From positions 15,223,849 through 15,287,848 of the forward strand of contig JAXIVH010000007.1 of the NCBI GenBank assembly GCA_036785325.1: DNA of 64,000 nt, given 5' to 3'. How positions within the stretch are numbered: position 1 is the stretch's first letter; every line of letters begins with the position of its first letter. Below the pieces are notes generated by a model, which saw only the letters and a list, made by a program, of their open reading frames with translations, made no database searches and was not told where the DNA came from. A program made the translations under genes and the position numbers. Positions 49,101-61,595 of the stretch are shown in pieces. The DNA comes from Urophycis tenuis. Its lineage: Eukaryota > Chordata > Actinopteri > Gadiformes > Phycidae.

Positions 49101-52100
49101 GCCTATGTGTGTATGTAGGCAATTTATATTCGCGATACTTACTAAAATATAATTAATAGGGTTTTATTGTAGTTGCATTAGTTGTTTGAAGAGTAAAAAA
49201 AAACAACGGTGGGTTTTAACGTAAGTTTACAACCGGCAAGTCGGTCGGACTTAAAGGGAAAAATAAATATTTGGGTCGGTCCTAAATTGACAGGGTGGGT
49301 CGGGTTACTGCAAACCACAATATTTAAGGATGATTTAAGGATAACGATGGCCCGAGTGTGCGTGGCGAACTTATTGCATTACAGACCAGCTTTTGCGATG
49401 TGTTTATCATGAACGTTCACATCGCGATGACGATGAAAATTTGCTTAATCATGCAGGCCTAGTACAGAGGGAGAGAGGGTGGCAGAGAGACTACAGTACA
49501 GAGGGAGAGAGGGTGGCAGAGAGACTACAGTACAGAGAGAGAGAGGGTGGCAGAGAGACTACAGTACAGAGGGAGAGAGGGTGGCAGAGAGACTACAGTA
49601 CAGAGGGAGAGAGGGTGGCAGAGAGACTACAGTACAGAGGGAGAGAGGGTGGCAGAGAGACTACAGTACAGAGGGAGAGAGGGTGGCAGAGAGACTACAG
49701 TACAGAGAGAGAGAGGGTGGCAGAGAGACTACAGTACAGAGGGAGAGGGTGGCAGAGAGACTACAGTACAGAGAGAGAGAGGGTGGCAGAGAGACTACAG
49801 TACAGAGAGAGAGAGGGTGGCAGAGAGACTACAGTACAGAGGGAGAGGGTGGCAGAGAGACTACAGTACAGAGAGAGAGGGTGGCAGAGAGACTACAGTA
49901 CAGAGGGAGAGGGTGGCAGAGAGACTACAGTACAGAGGGAGAGAGGGTGGCAGAGAGACTACAGTACAGAGAGAGAGGGTGGCAGAGAGACTACAGTACA
50001 GAGGGAGAGAGGGTGGCAGAGAGACTACAGTACAGAGGGAGAGAGGGTGGCAGAGAGACTACAGTACAGAGAGAGAGAGAGGGTGGCAGAGAGACTACAG
50101 TACAGAGGGAGAGAGGGTGGCAGAGAGACTACAGTACAGAGGGAGAGGGTGGCAGAGAGACTACAGTACAGAGGGAGAGGGTGGCAGAGAGACTACAGTA
50201 CAGAGAGAGAGGGTGGCAGAGAGACTACAGTACAGAGGGAGAGAGGGTGGCAGAGAGACTACAGTACAGAGGGAGAGAGGGTGGCAGAGAGACTACAGTA
50301 CAGAGAGAGAGAGAGGGTGGCAGAGAGACTACAGTACAGAGGGAGAGAGGGTGGCAGAGAGACTACAGTAGAGAGAGAGAGGGTGGCAGAGAGACTACAG
50401 TACCTGTTTGAGAGCAGCCTTGGCCTGGGCTACCTGGGCAGACTCGGCAGCTGCAGCTCTCTGGGGGGTAGAGCGAGTAGCGGGGATGGGCGTGCGAGGT
50501 AAAGCTGGCTGGGGAGAGGCTTCTGTACCTGGACAGAGAGAGAGAGGTTGTAGATCCAGACTTACTGCCATATCTACTGGGTGCTAGTGTAAGGGTAGTG
50601 TAAGGGTAGTGTAAGGATTGTGTAAGGGTTGTGTAAGGGTTGTGTAAGGGTTGTGTAAGGGTAGTAATAATAATAATAATAATAACTTTAAATATGTAGC
50701 GCCTTTCAAGGAACCCAAGGTCGCTGTTAGTGTAGTGTTAGAGTAGTGTAGTGTTAGTGTAGTGTTAGTGTAGTGTTAGTGTAGTGTAGTGTTAGTGTAA
50801 TGTTAGAGTAGTGTAGTGTTAGTGTAGTGTTAGAGTAGTGTAGTGTTAGTGTAGTGTTAGTGTAGTGTTAGAGTAGTGTTAGTGTAGTGTTAGTTTAGTG
50901 TTAGAGTAGTGTAGTGTTAGTGTAATGTTAGAGTAATGTTAGAGTAGTGTAGTGTTAGTGTAGTGTAGTGTTAGTGAAGTGTTAGTGTAGTGTTAGAGTA
51001 GTGTTAGAGTAGTGTTAGAGTAGTGTTAGTGTAGTGTTAGTGTAGTGTTAGTGTAGTGTTAGAGTAGTGTAGTGTTAGTGTAGTGTTAGAGTAGTGTTAG
51101 AGTAGTGTTAGTGTAGTGTTAGTGTAGTGTTAGAGTAGTGTTAGAGTAGTGTAGTGTTAGAGTAGTGTTAGAGTAGTGTTAGTGTAGTGTAGTGTTAGTG
51201 TAGTGTTAGTGTAGTGTTAGTGTTAGAGTAGTGTTAGAGTAGTGTTAGAGTAGTGTTAGTGTAGTGTTAGTGTAGTGTTAGTGTAGTGTTAGTGTAGTGT
51301 TAGAGAAGTGTCAGTGTAGTGTCAGTGTAGTGTCAGTGTAGTGTTAGTGTAGTGTTAGAGTAGTGTAGTGTTAGTGTAGTGTTAGAGTAGTGTAGTGTTA
51401 GTGTAATGTTAGAGTAGTGTAGTGTTAGTGTAGTGTTAGTGTAGTGTTAGAGTAGTGTTAGAGTAGTCTTAGTGTAGTGTTAGTGTAGTGTTAGAGTAGT
51501 GTAGTGTTAGTGTAATGTTAGAGTAGTGTAGTGTTAGTGTAGTGTAGTGTTAGCGAAGTGTTAGTGTAGTGTTAGTGTAGTGTTAGAGTAGTGTTAGAGT
51601 AGTGTTAGTGTAGTGTTAGAGTAGTATTAGAGTAGTGTTAGTGTAGTGTTAGAGTAGTGTAGTGTTAGAGTAGTGTTAGTGTAGTGTTAGTGTAGTGTTA
51701 GTGTAGTGTTAGAGTAGTGTTAGAGTAGTGTAGTGTTAGAGTAGTGTTAGAGTAGTGTTAGTGTAGTGTAGTGTTAGTGTAGTGTTAGAGTAGTGTTAGA
51801 GTAGTGTTAGAGTAGTGTTAGAGTAGTGTTAGTGTAGTGTTAGTGTAGTGTTAGTGTAGTGTTAGAGTAGTGTTAGAGTAGTGTCAGTGTAGTGTCAGTG
51901 TAGTGTCAGTGTAGTGTTAGTGTAGTGTTAGTGTAGTGTAGTGTAGTGTTAGTGTAGTGTAGTGTTAGAGTAGTGTAGTGTTAGAGTAGTGTTAGAGTAG
52001 TGTAGTGTTAGTGTAGTGTTAGAGTAGTGTTAGAGTAGTGTAGTGTTAGAGTAGTGTAGTGTTAGAGTAGTGTAGTGTTAGTGTAGTGTAGTGTTAGTGT

Positions 52101-55100
52101 AGTGTTAGTGTAGTGTAAGAGTAGTGTTAATGTAGTGTTAGTGTAGTGTTAGTGTAGTGTAGTGTTAGAGTAGTGTTAGAGTAGTGTAGTGTTAGTGTAG
52201 TGTAGTGTTAGTGTAGTGTTAGTGTAGTGATAATGTAGTGAGTGTAGTGTTAGAGTAGTGTTAGAGTAGTGTTAGAGTAGTGTTAGAGTAGTGTTAGTGT
52301 AGTGTTAGTGTAGTGTTAGTGTAGTGTTAGTGTAGTGTTAGTGTAGTGTTGGTTTAGTGTTGGTTTAGTGTTAGTGTAGTGTTGGTGTAGTGTTGGTGTA
52401 GTGTTGGTGTAGTGTTGGTGTAGTGTTGGTGTAGTGTTAGAGTGGTGCTAGTGTGGTGTTAGTGTGGTGTTAGTGTGGTGTTAGTGTGGTGTTAGTGTAT
52501 TGTTAGAGTAATGTTAGTGTTAGAGTAATGTTGGTGTAGTATTAGTGTATGGGTAGTGTTAGTGTAGTGTTAGTGTATGGGTAGTGTTAGTGTAGTGTTA
52601 GAGTAGTGTGAGTGTAGTGTTAGGCCCAATCTCAATTCTCTATCTTACCCCTTCCCCTTACCCCTTCACCTTGGTTTTGCGCGTTCACGTGAGACCAAGG
52701 GCTATCTCAATTCTCATTTCGACCGAGGCGTAGGGCCAAGGGGAAGGGGTAGACACCCCTTGAAACCGAGTAAGATCGGGAGCTTACTTGAAACCAAGGG
52801 GTACCCATTACAATGCGCAACCGGCAACAATCGCGGCCAGATCTCCACGAGAGTCCCATAAATGTAAGTATTTTCGGCTGAAATAATTTATTTAAAATTT
52901 ATGACAGTATTGTTTTGTGCTCTAAGCAGTCCTGTACCTATATATTTGCAACCATAATCTTAATCGAAACTTTTTTGAAAATCGATATGCTAACCTTACA
53001 TTGCTGAGTGCACAACTACATTTCTCTGACTAGCAATGAACTCCATGCATAACATGAACTCCATGTTTACTAAACACAATTAGCAGCGAATTCCGTTTAA
53101 TATCAGTGTAGACAACTAGAGACAAATCAATACGTGCTTTACATATATCGTCCTTTTTCACACAGGAACGCCGGAGGAAACCCGGCAGCTGATACGTTTT
53201 CGGCACGAAAACGAGCAGAAATATCTGAAATCAAAATACGCTTCAAAGCAAATGTGGGAGTGAGTCATGCGTTCAATGTTGTAGCCATTCATAATTGTAA
53301 ATAAAGACATGTTGGTTAACAAAGACATTGTTTCTGAACATCAATGAAATTCAAAACCGTAATAACTGAAAAAGATACAAAACACCATGCAGTGTGTATA
53401 AAAAATATTTTGGAGTGTTGTCTCAATTCATAGGGGCATGTTCTTACCCCTAGCCCTTAACACTCTGTTTCAAGGGCCAAGACGTAGGGGAAGGGGAAGG
53501 GGCAAGGGGAAGGGGAAGGGGTAAGATAGAGAATTGAGATTGGGCCTTAGTGTATGGGTAGTGTTAGTGTAGTGTTATTGTAGTGTTAGTGTATGGGTAG
53601 TGAGTGTTAGTGTAGTGTTAGAGTAGTGTTAGAGTAGTGTTAGAGTAGTGTTAGAGTAGTGTTAGTGTATGGGTAGTGTAATAGTAGTGTTAGTGTATGG
53701 GTAGTGTAATAGTAGTGTTAGTGTTAGTGTAGTGTTAGTGTAGTGTCAGTGTAGTGTTAGTGTAGTGTTACTGGGAATTTACACCGCAGGCGAAAGCGTA
53801 ACCTGAGCGTAACGTTGGCGTATCAATTCACACCGCCGCCGTTTGTTTGGCTATATTTAATAAGATAATAGGCGTACACGTCAAACGAGACGCCTCAGAA
53901 ACGCTTAAAGTGATGGTTCGGAGTAAAATTCACCCTGAGGTAATTTCCACCAATAATCCACCCAAATACCCCCTCAGATGCATTTTTAGCGATGGTCAAT
54001 ATTTATCAAGTTTAGGGGTATCAGCCGAATGGCTTAGTATTAGAGTGTCCGGTACAATGTGTATATCTCGTAAATTACCCCACTAATAGTGCATGGATTG
54101 TTACCCAACTTCTGTAGTAGTACATATATGGTCTATACTCACAAAACGAGGCATTTTAAAGTTTGTAAGTACACCAGGATTTTATTTAAAAGAGCACTTT
54201 TCTGATAGCTTCAACTAGCTGTTGCTAAGGCTACCGCTGCGTCGACGTCTCTTCCGTCTTTCCGGATAAGTTCGTAAAAGTCCTCTTCAAAACTCACGTT
54301 AGTGAATTCAACACTCCATCTAATTTCAAGTATTCAATTATTCCAGTTGTCAACACATTTCGATGGAGTGTTGAATTCACTAACCTTTTCCTTACACATG
54401 TGAGTTTTGAAGAGGACTTTTACGAACTTACCCGGAAAGACGGAAGAGACGTCGACGCAGCGGTAGCCTTAGCAACAGCTAGTTGAAGCTATCAGAAAAG
54501 TGCTCTTTTAAATAAACTCCTGGTGTACTTACAAACTTTAACCATCGCTAAAAATGCATCTGAGGGGGTATTTGGCTGGATTATTGGTGGAAATTACCTC
54601 AGGGTGACTTTTACTCCGAACCATCACTTTAAAAATAGAAGTGAAGCGTAAAGTTAAGCTTTGGTCGGCCGTGAGACGGGCGTAAAACGCTGCCGGTGTA
54701 AATCAGTGCACTGGTTTGAATGGAATTCTATCGCCAGCGGCAGTCGGCTGTCTGACGGCGGTCTGACGGCCGACTAAAAAACGCTTCTAAAACGGCTCTG
54801 GTGTAAATTGGCCTTTAGTGTATGGGTAGTGTTAGTGTAGTGTTAGTGTATGGTTAACGTTAGTGTAGTGTTAGTGTATGGGTAGTGTTAGTGTAGCAGT
54901 GTGTAGTGGAAGTGCAGCTTGGTTGTGTAGTTGTATAGTAGTGTAGTGGTACAGTAAAGGTATTCAGTGGAGCGTCACAGTATGTAGTATAGTCATAATG
55001 TAGGGTGGCGGTAGTGTGGTGAAGGTACCATGGGGAGGCAGGCTGAAGCCAGTGTTCTGGGTCAGCAGGATACGGTACATGTCTCTCTGTCTGGAGCTGG

Positions 55101-57494
55101 AATCGGCCAGCTGCTTCTGCTGGTTCCTCTGCTCCTTCAGCAGCTCCACCTCCTTCTGGAGCTGCTCAATCCTCACCTCTAGATCACGCACCCTGGATGG
55201 AAGATAGAGCGGTGATGAGCGGGCAAGATCGCGCTCTATCGACCCACATATGAACTGGATGTGATCGGCTGTAACAGTGTGTTCCATGAGGATCTGGATG
55301 CAACAGTCTGATACCGTGAGGATGTGATCTGGATGTGCTGCCTGTCTCTCTCATCCTCCAGGCCTCGAAGCTGCCCCAGGAGGGTCTGGTTCTGCATCTG
55401 CAGCTCCTTCACGCTGCTGAAGGAGATCTGGCGTGGGTTTATGACCTCGGAGGAGCTTGAGATGTCTGAGGAAGTCGCGTCCTCATCCACGGTCACCCTG
55501 ACCCCTCTCTGCTCCTCCTTCTCCACCAGCAGGGAGCAGAGCTGGAGGAAATCAACATCACACTGCAGTCTGCAAAATGCACTTTTATGCAACCCAAAAA
55601 AAAAAATCTTAAAAATGTATAGAGGTGTATAGAGGTGACTAGAGGTGTATAGGGTAAAGAGTAAGGAACATTTAGCAGACGCTTTTGTCCAAAGCGACTT
55701 ACAATCAGTACATTTGTGTGGTTTGACATGTGGACAGTTGGAGGAGGGGGATCAAGGGGATCGAACCGCTGAACCTACGGTTAGTGGACGACCCGCTCTG
55801 TCCACCCACTCCACCCACTGAGCTACTGCTGCCCCAAGGTGTACAGAGGTCACTAGAGGTGTACAGAGGTCACTAGAGGTGTACAGGGGTCCCTAGAGGT
55901 GTACAGAGGTCACTAGATGTGTACAAAGGTCACTAGAGGTGTACAGAGGTCACTAGAGGTGTACAGGGGTCACTAGATGTGTACAGAGGTCACTAGAGGT
56001 GTACAGGGGTCACTAGAGGTGTACAGAGGTCACTAGAGGTGTACAGGGGTCCCTAGAGGTGTACAGAGGTCACTAGAGGTGTACAGGGGTCCCTAGAGGT
56101 GTACAGAGGTCACTAGAGGTGTACAGAGGTCACTAGATGTGTACAGAGGTCATTAGAGGTGTACAGGGGTCACTAGAGGTGTACAGAGGTCACTAGAGGT
56201 GTACAGAGGTCACTAGAGGTGTACAGGGGTCCCTAGAGGTGTACAGAGGTCACTAGATGTGTACAAAGGTCACTAGAGGTGTACAGGGGTCACTAGAGGT
56301 GTACAGAGGTCACTAGAGGTGTACAGGGGTCACTAGATGTGTACAGAGGTCATTAGAGGTGTACAGGGGTCACTAGAGGTGTACAGAGGTCACTAGAGGT
56401 GTACAGGGGTCCCTAGAGGTGTACAGAGGTCACTAGAGGTGTACAGAGGTCCCTAGAGGTGTACAGGGGTCCCTAGAGGTGTACAGAGGTCACTAGAGGT
56501 GTACAGAGGTCACTAGAGGTGTACAGGGGTCACTAGAGGTGTACAGAGGTCACTAGAGGTGTACAGGGTGAAGAAAGGTGTTCTGAAGTGGCCTGAGGTA
56601 TGTAGAGGTATTGAGGTATAAGGTATTGAGGTGTACATCTTACCTGGGTAGAAGTGTCCTCTAGCTGTCTCTCTGTCCTCAGTTTCTCCTTCTCCAGATC
56701 ACTGCAGCGTTGCTTCACCTCCTCCTTCTCCTTCTGCAGACTGTGGATCTCCTGGGAGGTCATGTAGAAACAGATTATATCATCATGTAAAGACCTTGGA
56801 TCATGGAATGCAAATCTTAAAATATACCGGAAATAATGTTGAATATATGGAAATATAAATAAAGGTATATGTACATACAGATTACACACATACTGTATAT
56901 ACACATCATCATAAGAATATCAACAGTATGATCTCACATCTCTGGCCAGCTCCAGCTTGTTACACAGTGAGGCCATGGACTTCTGCAGGGCCTCGTACTC
57001 CTCTCTCTGCCTCTTCAGCACCGGAGCCTTGGACTCCACCTCTCCCACAATCTCATCCAGAACCCTGCTGAGACGCCTGGACTCCTGCTTCTCCAGCTGG
57101 AGCTGGGACTGGCTGGTCGTGAATGCATTGTACAGCTGGGGGGGCGCACACACAGTCACACACACACACACACACACACACAGTCACACACACACACGGT
57201 CACAGTCAGACACACACACACACACACGGTCATACAGTCACACACACACACACACACGGTCATAGTCACACACACACACACACACCCACACACGGTCACA
57301 CAGTCACACACACACACACACACACACAGTCACACACACACACGGTCACACAGTCACACACACGGTCACAGTCAGACACACACACACACACACACACACA
57401 CGGTCATACAGTCACACACACACACACACACAGTCACACACACGGTCACAGTCAGACACACACACAGTCACACACACACACACGGTCATACAGT

Positions 57495-57525
<31 letters not shown>

Positions 57526-57713
57526 TCATAGTCACACACACACACACACACACCCACACACACCCACACACGGTCACACAGTCACACACACACGGTCATA
57601 CAGTCACACACACACACACACACAGAGTCACACACACACACGGTCACAGTCAGACACACACACACACACACACGGTCATACAGTCACACACACACACACA
57701 CACGGTCATACAG

Positions 57714-57765
<52 letters not shown>

Positions 57766-58584
57766 TCATACAGTCACACACACACACACACACAGTCACA
57801 CACACACACAGTCACACACACACACACACACGGTCACACAGTCACACACACACGGTCATACAGTCACACACACACAAACACACACACAGACACACACACA
57901 CACGGTCATACAGTCAAACACACACACACACACGGTCATACAGTCACACACACACACACAGTCACACACACACACACACGGTCATACAGTCACACACACA
58001 CACACAGTCACACTCACACACACACACACACACAGTAATAGTCACACACACACACAGTCATACAGTCACACACACACACACAGTCACACACACACACAGT
58101 CATACAGTCACACACACACACACAGTCACACACACAGTCATACAGTCACACACAGAGTCATACAGTCACACACACACACACAGTCACACACACACACACA
58201 CACACACACACAGCAAGAGAGAACAGAGAATATACAGAGTAATTTATACCAAGATGTAGACATGGCTGTATAAATGTATATATATATAGGAGTAAGGCCC
58301 TGCTGGAGTGTGTGCCTTACTAATAACCCTAATGCTTCGTTTATACTTCCGCGTCGACGCAACACTGGGGGGCTGCTGACCCTTTACGGACCCTTTACGT
58401 CCTTAACGTGCACCTCCCCAGATCCTAGACGCGCGTCGAGGCGACGCCGTCCCAACGCGTTGGCTTTGGCTGTGATTGGTCCGCGAACTACATTGGCTGG
58501 AGATCGCTTTTCCGGTTTCCACTCGTAAACACCGCCACGGTGTAAACACAGCCTTGATAAATGCTTCGACTGATTAGGGACAAC

Positions 58585-58622
<38 letters not shown>

Positions 58623-59298
58623 CTTTTGCCTTCATTTCTGTAAACTTTTTTTTTAACTCGCTAGTAATCCGTATGTAATAACCAGAATGGTCATTCTGGT
58701 CCCTCTACCGGTGTGGCAATGAATTGCATTTCGAGACGTAAACCCCACGCAATCCCTACGCAGAAGTATCACGGGCTAATGACTGCGACCGAGCAACTGC
58801 GTGGCCATTGCGTGATCAGGACGCGATCCATACGCAGAAGCATAAACCAGCCTTAACCCTGACCCAAGATGGCTGATGAAATGTCACCTCAAAGAACTTC
58901 ATCCCAGGCTTCACTATGTCGGCTATGGCAGCTGCTGAGGGACACATGGACTCCAGCTGCTCCTCCGTTAGAGAGGGCACACCTGGAAACACACTTCTCC
59001 ATCAACACACTCACAACACACACTCCTTCCATGCCGTGTGTGTGTGCGCTTACGTACAGCATTGCTTGCTAGCTGCCTTGGTGGAGGCGTTCTCCAGCTC
59101 CTTCTCCATCTTATTCACTCTCTCTTTCAGCTCCGCCTGCAGGCGGCTTCTCTGCTCGTCCTCCTCTGACAGCTGTTTCTGCAGTGTGTTGTTCACTATG
59201 GCAACAGACACACAGTGAACCACTGCAGCTATCAAGAAACCAATTAACTACCACTGGTACACATGCAAGTTTACTGTGCTGCAATACAGGTGCTATTA

Positions 59299-59338
<40 letters not shown>

Positions 59339-61560
59339 TCACCTTCTCCAGTATCCTTCACCAGTTTGCTCAGTTCTTCCACTGCCCTGCTCAGTTCCTG
59401 GTTCTTGGCCTCAGAGTCTGAAGCTGCCCCCTGCAGGACAGACAATACCCAGCCTCACCCTTTACTACAGGTTAGAGGTGACTAGTTACAGGTTAGTAGA
59501 CTGGTGTATACTACAGGTTAGGCTAGAGGTTGTAGTGAGGTAGTGCATGCTACAGGCTATGGTAGAGGTGTTGGTGATAACCTTGTAGAGGGAGGAGAGT
59601 TTCATGTGAGCGTTGAGTTCAGTACGGTACTTCTCCTCCATCGCACACTGCTGCTCCTTACACTGCAGGGAAATACAACACACTGCTGCTCCTTACACTG
59701 CAGGGAAATACAACAAACTGCTGCTCCTTACACTGCAGGGAAATACAACACACTGCTGCTCCTTACACTGCAGGGAAATACAACACACTGCTGCTCCTTA
59801 CACTGCAGGGAAATACAACACTGCTGCTCCTTACACTGCAGGGAAATACAAAACACTGCTGCTCCTTACACTGCAGGGAAATTCGACACTGCTGCTCCTT
59901 ACACTGCAGGGAAATACAACACTGCTGCTCTTTACACTGCAGGGAAATTCGACACTGCTGCTCCTTACACTGCAGGGAAATACAATACTGCTGCTCCTTT
60001 CACTGCAGAGCAATGCAACAAACCTGCTTTAGTTTGCCATTAATGTTAAGTAGGCTCATTACCTGCTTCAGTTTGTGGTTGAGGTCTTCAGCCTTCTTGT
60101 AGTGGCCATCGCTGACATCCTTGAGAGCAGCCAGCTGGCCCTCTAGTCGGCTCGCCTGTTGGAGAACAACTTAAGTCAACGATGCTCATTATATTTATGA
60201 AGACCATCAGGGGATGGGCTGGGATAAGGAACTAGTTAAGGCCGCTAGTTGGGGCTCGTTAAAGAGTATTACTAGTTAAGGGCCCTGGTTGGGGCTAGTT
60301 AGGAGTATTACTAGTAAAGGGTGCTGGTTGGGGCTTGTTAAGAGGAGTACTAGTCAAGGATAGGTACCTGATCCTTGGTGTTGTCCAGGGCACAGCGGAG
60401 CTCCAGGATCTCCTGATCTCTTTCTCTATTGGAGGACAGCAGCTCCTCCGTTTTGGTCTTCAGCTCAGAGGTCAACCTCTCAGTGTGCTTCTGCAGCAAC
60501 TCCTTCTCCTGCAGAACACGCTTCTCCCTGGTCTAACACACGGGCCAGAGCAGGACTAGGTGTGGGCTCCTTGGTGTAAAGGCTGCATGATGAGTGGTGT
60601 GTATTGTGAATTATGTTTCATGAGTGTTGTGTGTATATTGTGTATTGTGAATTATGTTTCATATGTGTTGTGTGTATATTGTGTATTGTGAATTATGTTT
60701 CATGTGTGTTGTGTGTATATTGTGTATTGTGAATTATGTTTCATGTGTGTTGTGTGTATATTGTGTATTGTGAATTATGTTTCATGTGTGTTGTGTGTAT
60801 ATTGTGTATTGTGAATTATGTTTCATGTGTGTTGTGTGTATATTGTGTATTGTGAATTATGTTTCATGTGTGTTGTGTGTATATTGTGTATTGTGAATTA
60901 TGTTTCATGAGTGTTGTGTGTATATTGTGTATTGTGAATTATGTTTCATGTGTTTTGTGTGTATTGCGTGTATTATGTTTCATGTGTGTTGTGTGTATAT
61001 TGTGTATTGCGTGTATTATGTTTCATGTGTGTTGTGTGTATATTGTGTATTGCGTGTATTATGTTTCATGTGTGTTGTGTGTATATTGTGTATTGTGAAT
61101 TATGTTTCATGTGTTTTGTGTGTATTGCGTGTATTATGTTTCATGTGTGTTGTGTGTATATTGTGTATTGCGTGTATTATGTTTCATGTGTGTTGTGTGT
61201 ATATTGTGTATTGCGTGTATTATGTTTCATGTGTGTTGTGTGTATATTGTGTATTGCGTGTATTATGTTTCATGTGTGTTGTGTGTATATTGTGTGTATT
61301 ATGCTTCATGTGTGTTGTGTGTATTGTGTATTGCATGTATTATGTTTCATGTGTGTTGTGTGTATATTGTGTATTGCATGTATTATGTTTCATGTGTGTT
61401 GTGTGTATATTGTGTGTATTATGCTTCATGTGTACTGCGGGTGGAGGAGTGTACCTGGACAGAAGCCTCTGATGACCGGATCTCGTCCAACTTCAACTGA
61501 ACCTCAACCTTGACCCTGTTGCTCTCTGTTAGCCTGTCCTTCAGGTGCTTCACATCCTCT

Positions 61561-61595
<35 letters not shown>

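Noticed and set aside
49393..50502. 369-codon plus-strand ORF rich in ERGWQRDYSTEG
   Set aside because: It follows the 34-bp purine array and the antisense of tpr exon 16; overlapping frames give the same peptides with shifts.
53847..54086. 79-codon ORF MAIFNKIIGVHVKRDASETL
   Set aside because: It spans the border of two transposons and has no similarity or splice context.
55660..55835. Functional tRNA gene
   Set aside because: A and B boxes are present, but the arms do not pair as a full cloverleaf and a SINE tail follows, so it is a tRNA-derived SINE.
57123..58259. 378-codon HTHTHT ORF
   Set aside because: Pure CA-repeat translation; no start context, domain or conserved end.
59058..59060. 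Stronger exon 10 donor GTAC/GTAAGC
   Set aside because: It leaves phase 2, which would put exon 11 in a frame that loses the conserved LTEEQLESM...KPGMK block; the GTACGT donor keeps it.
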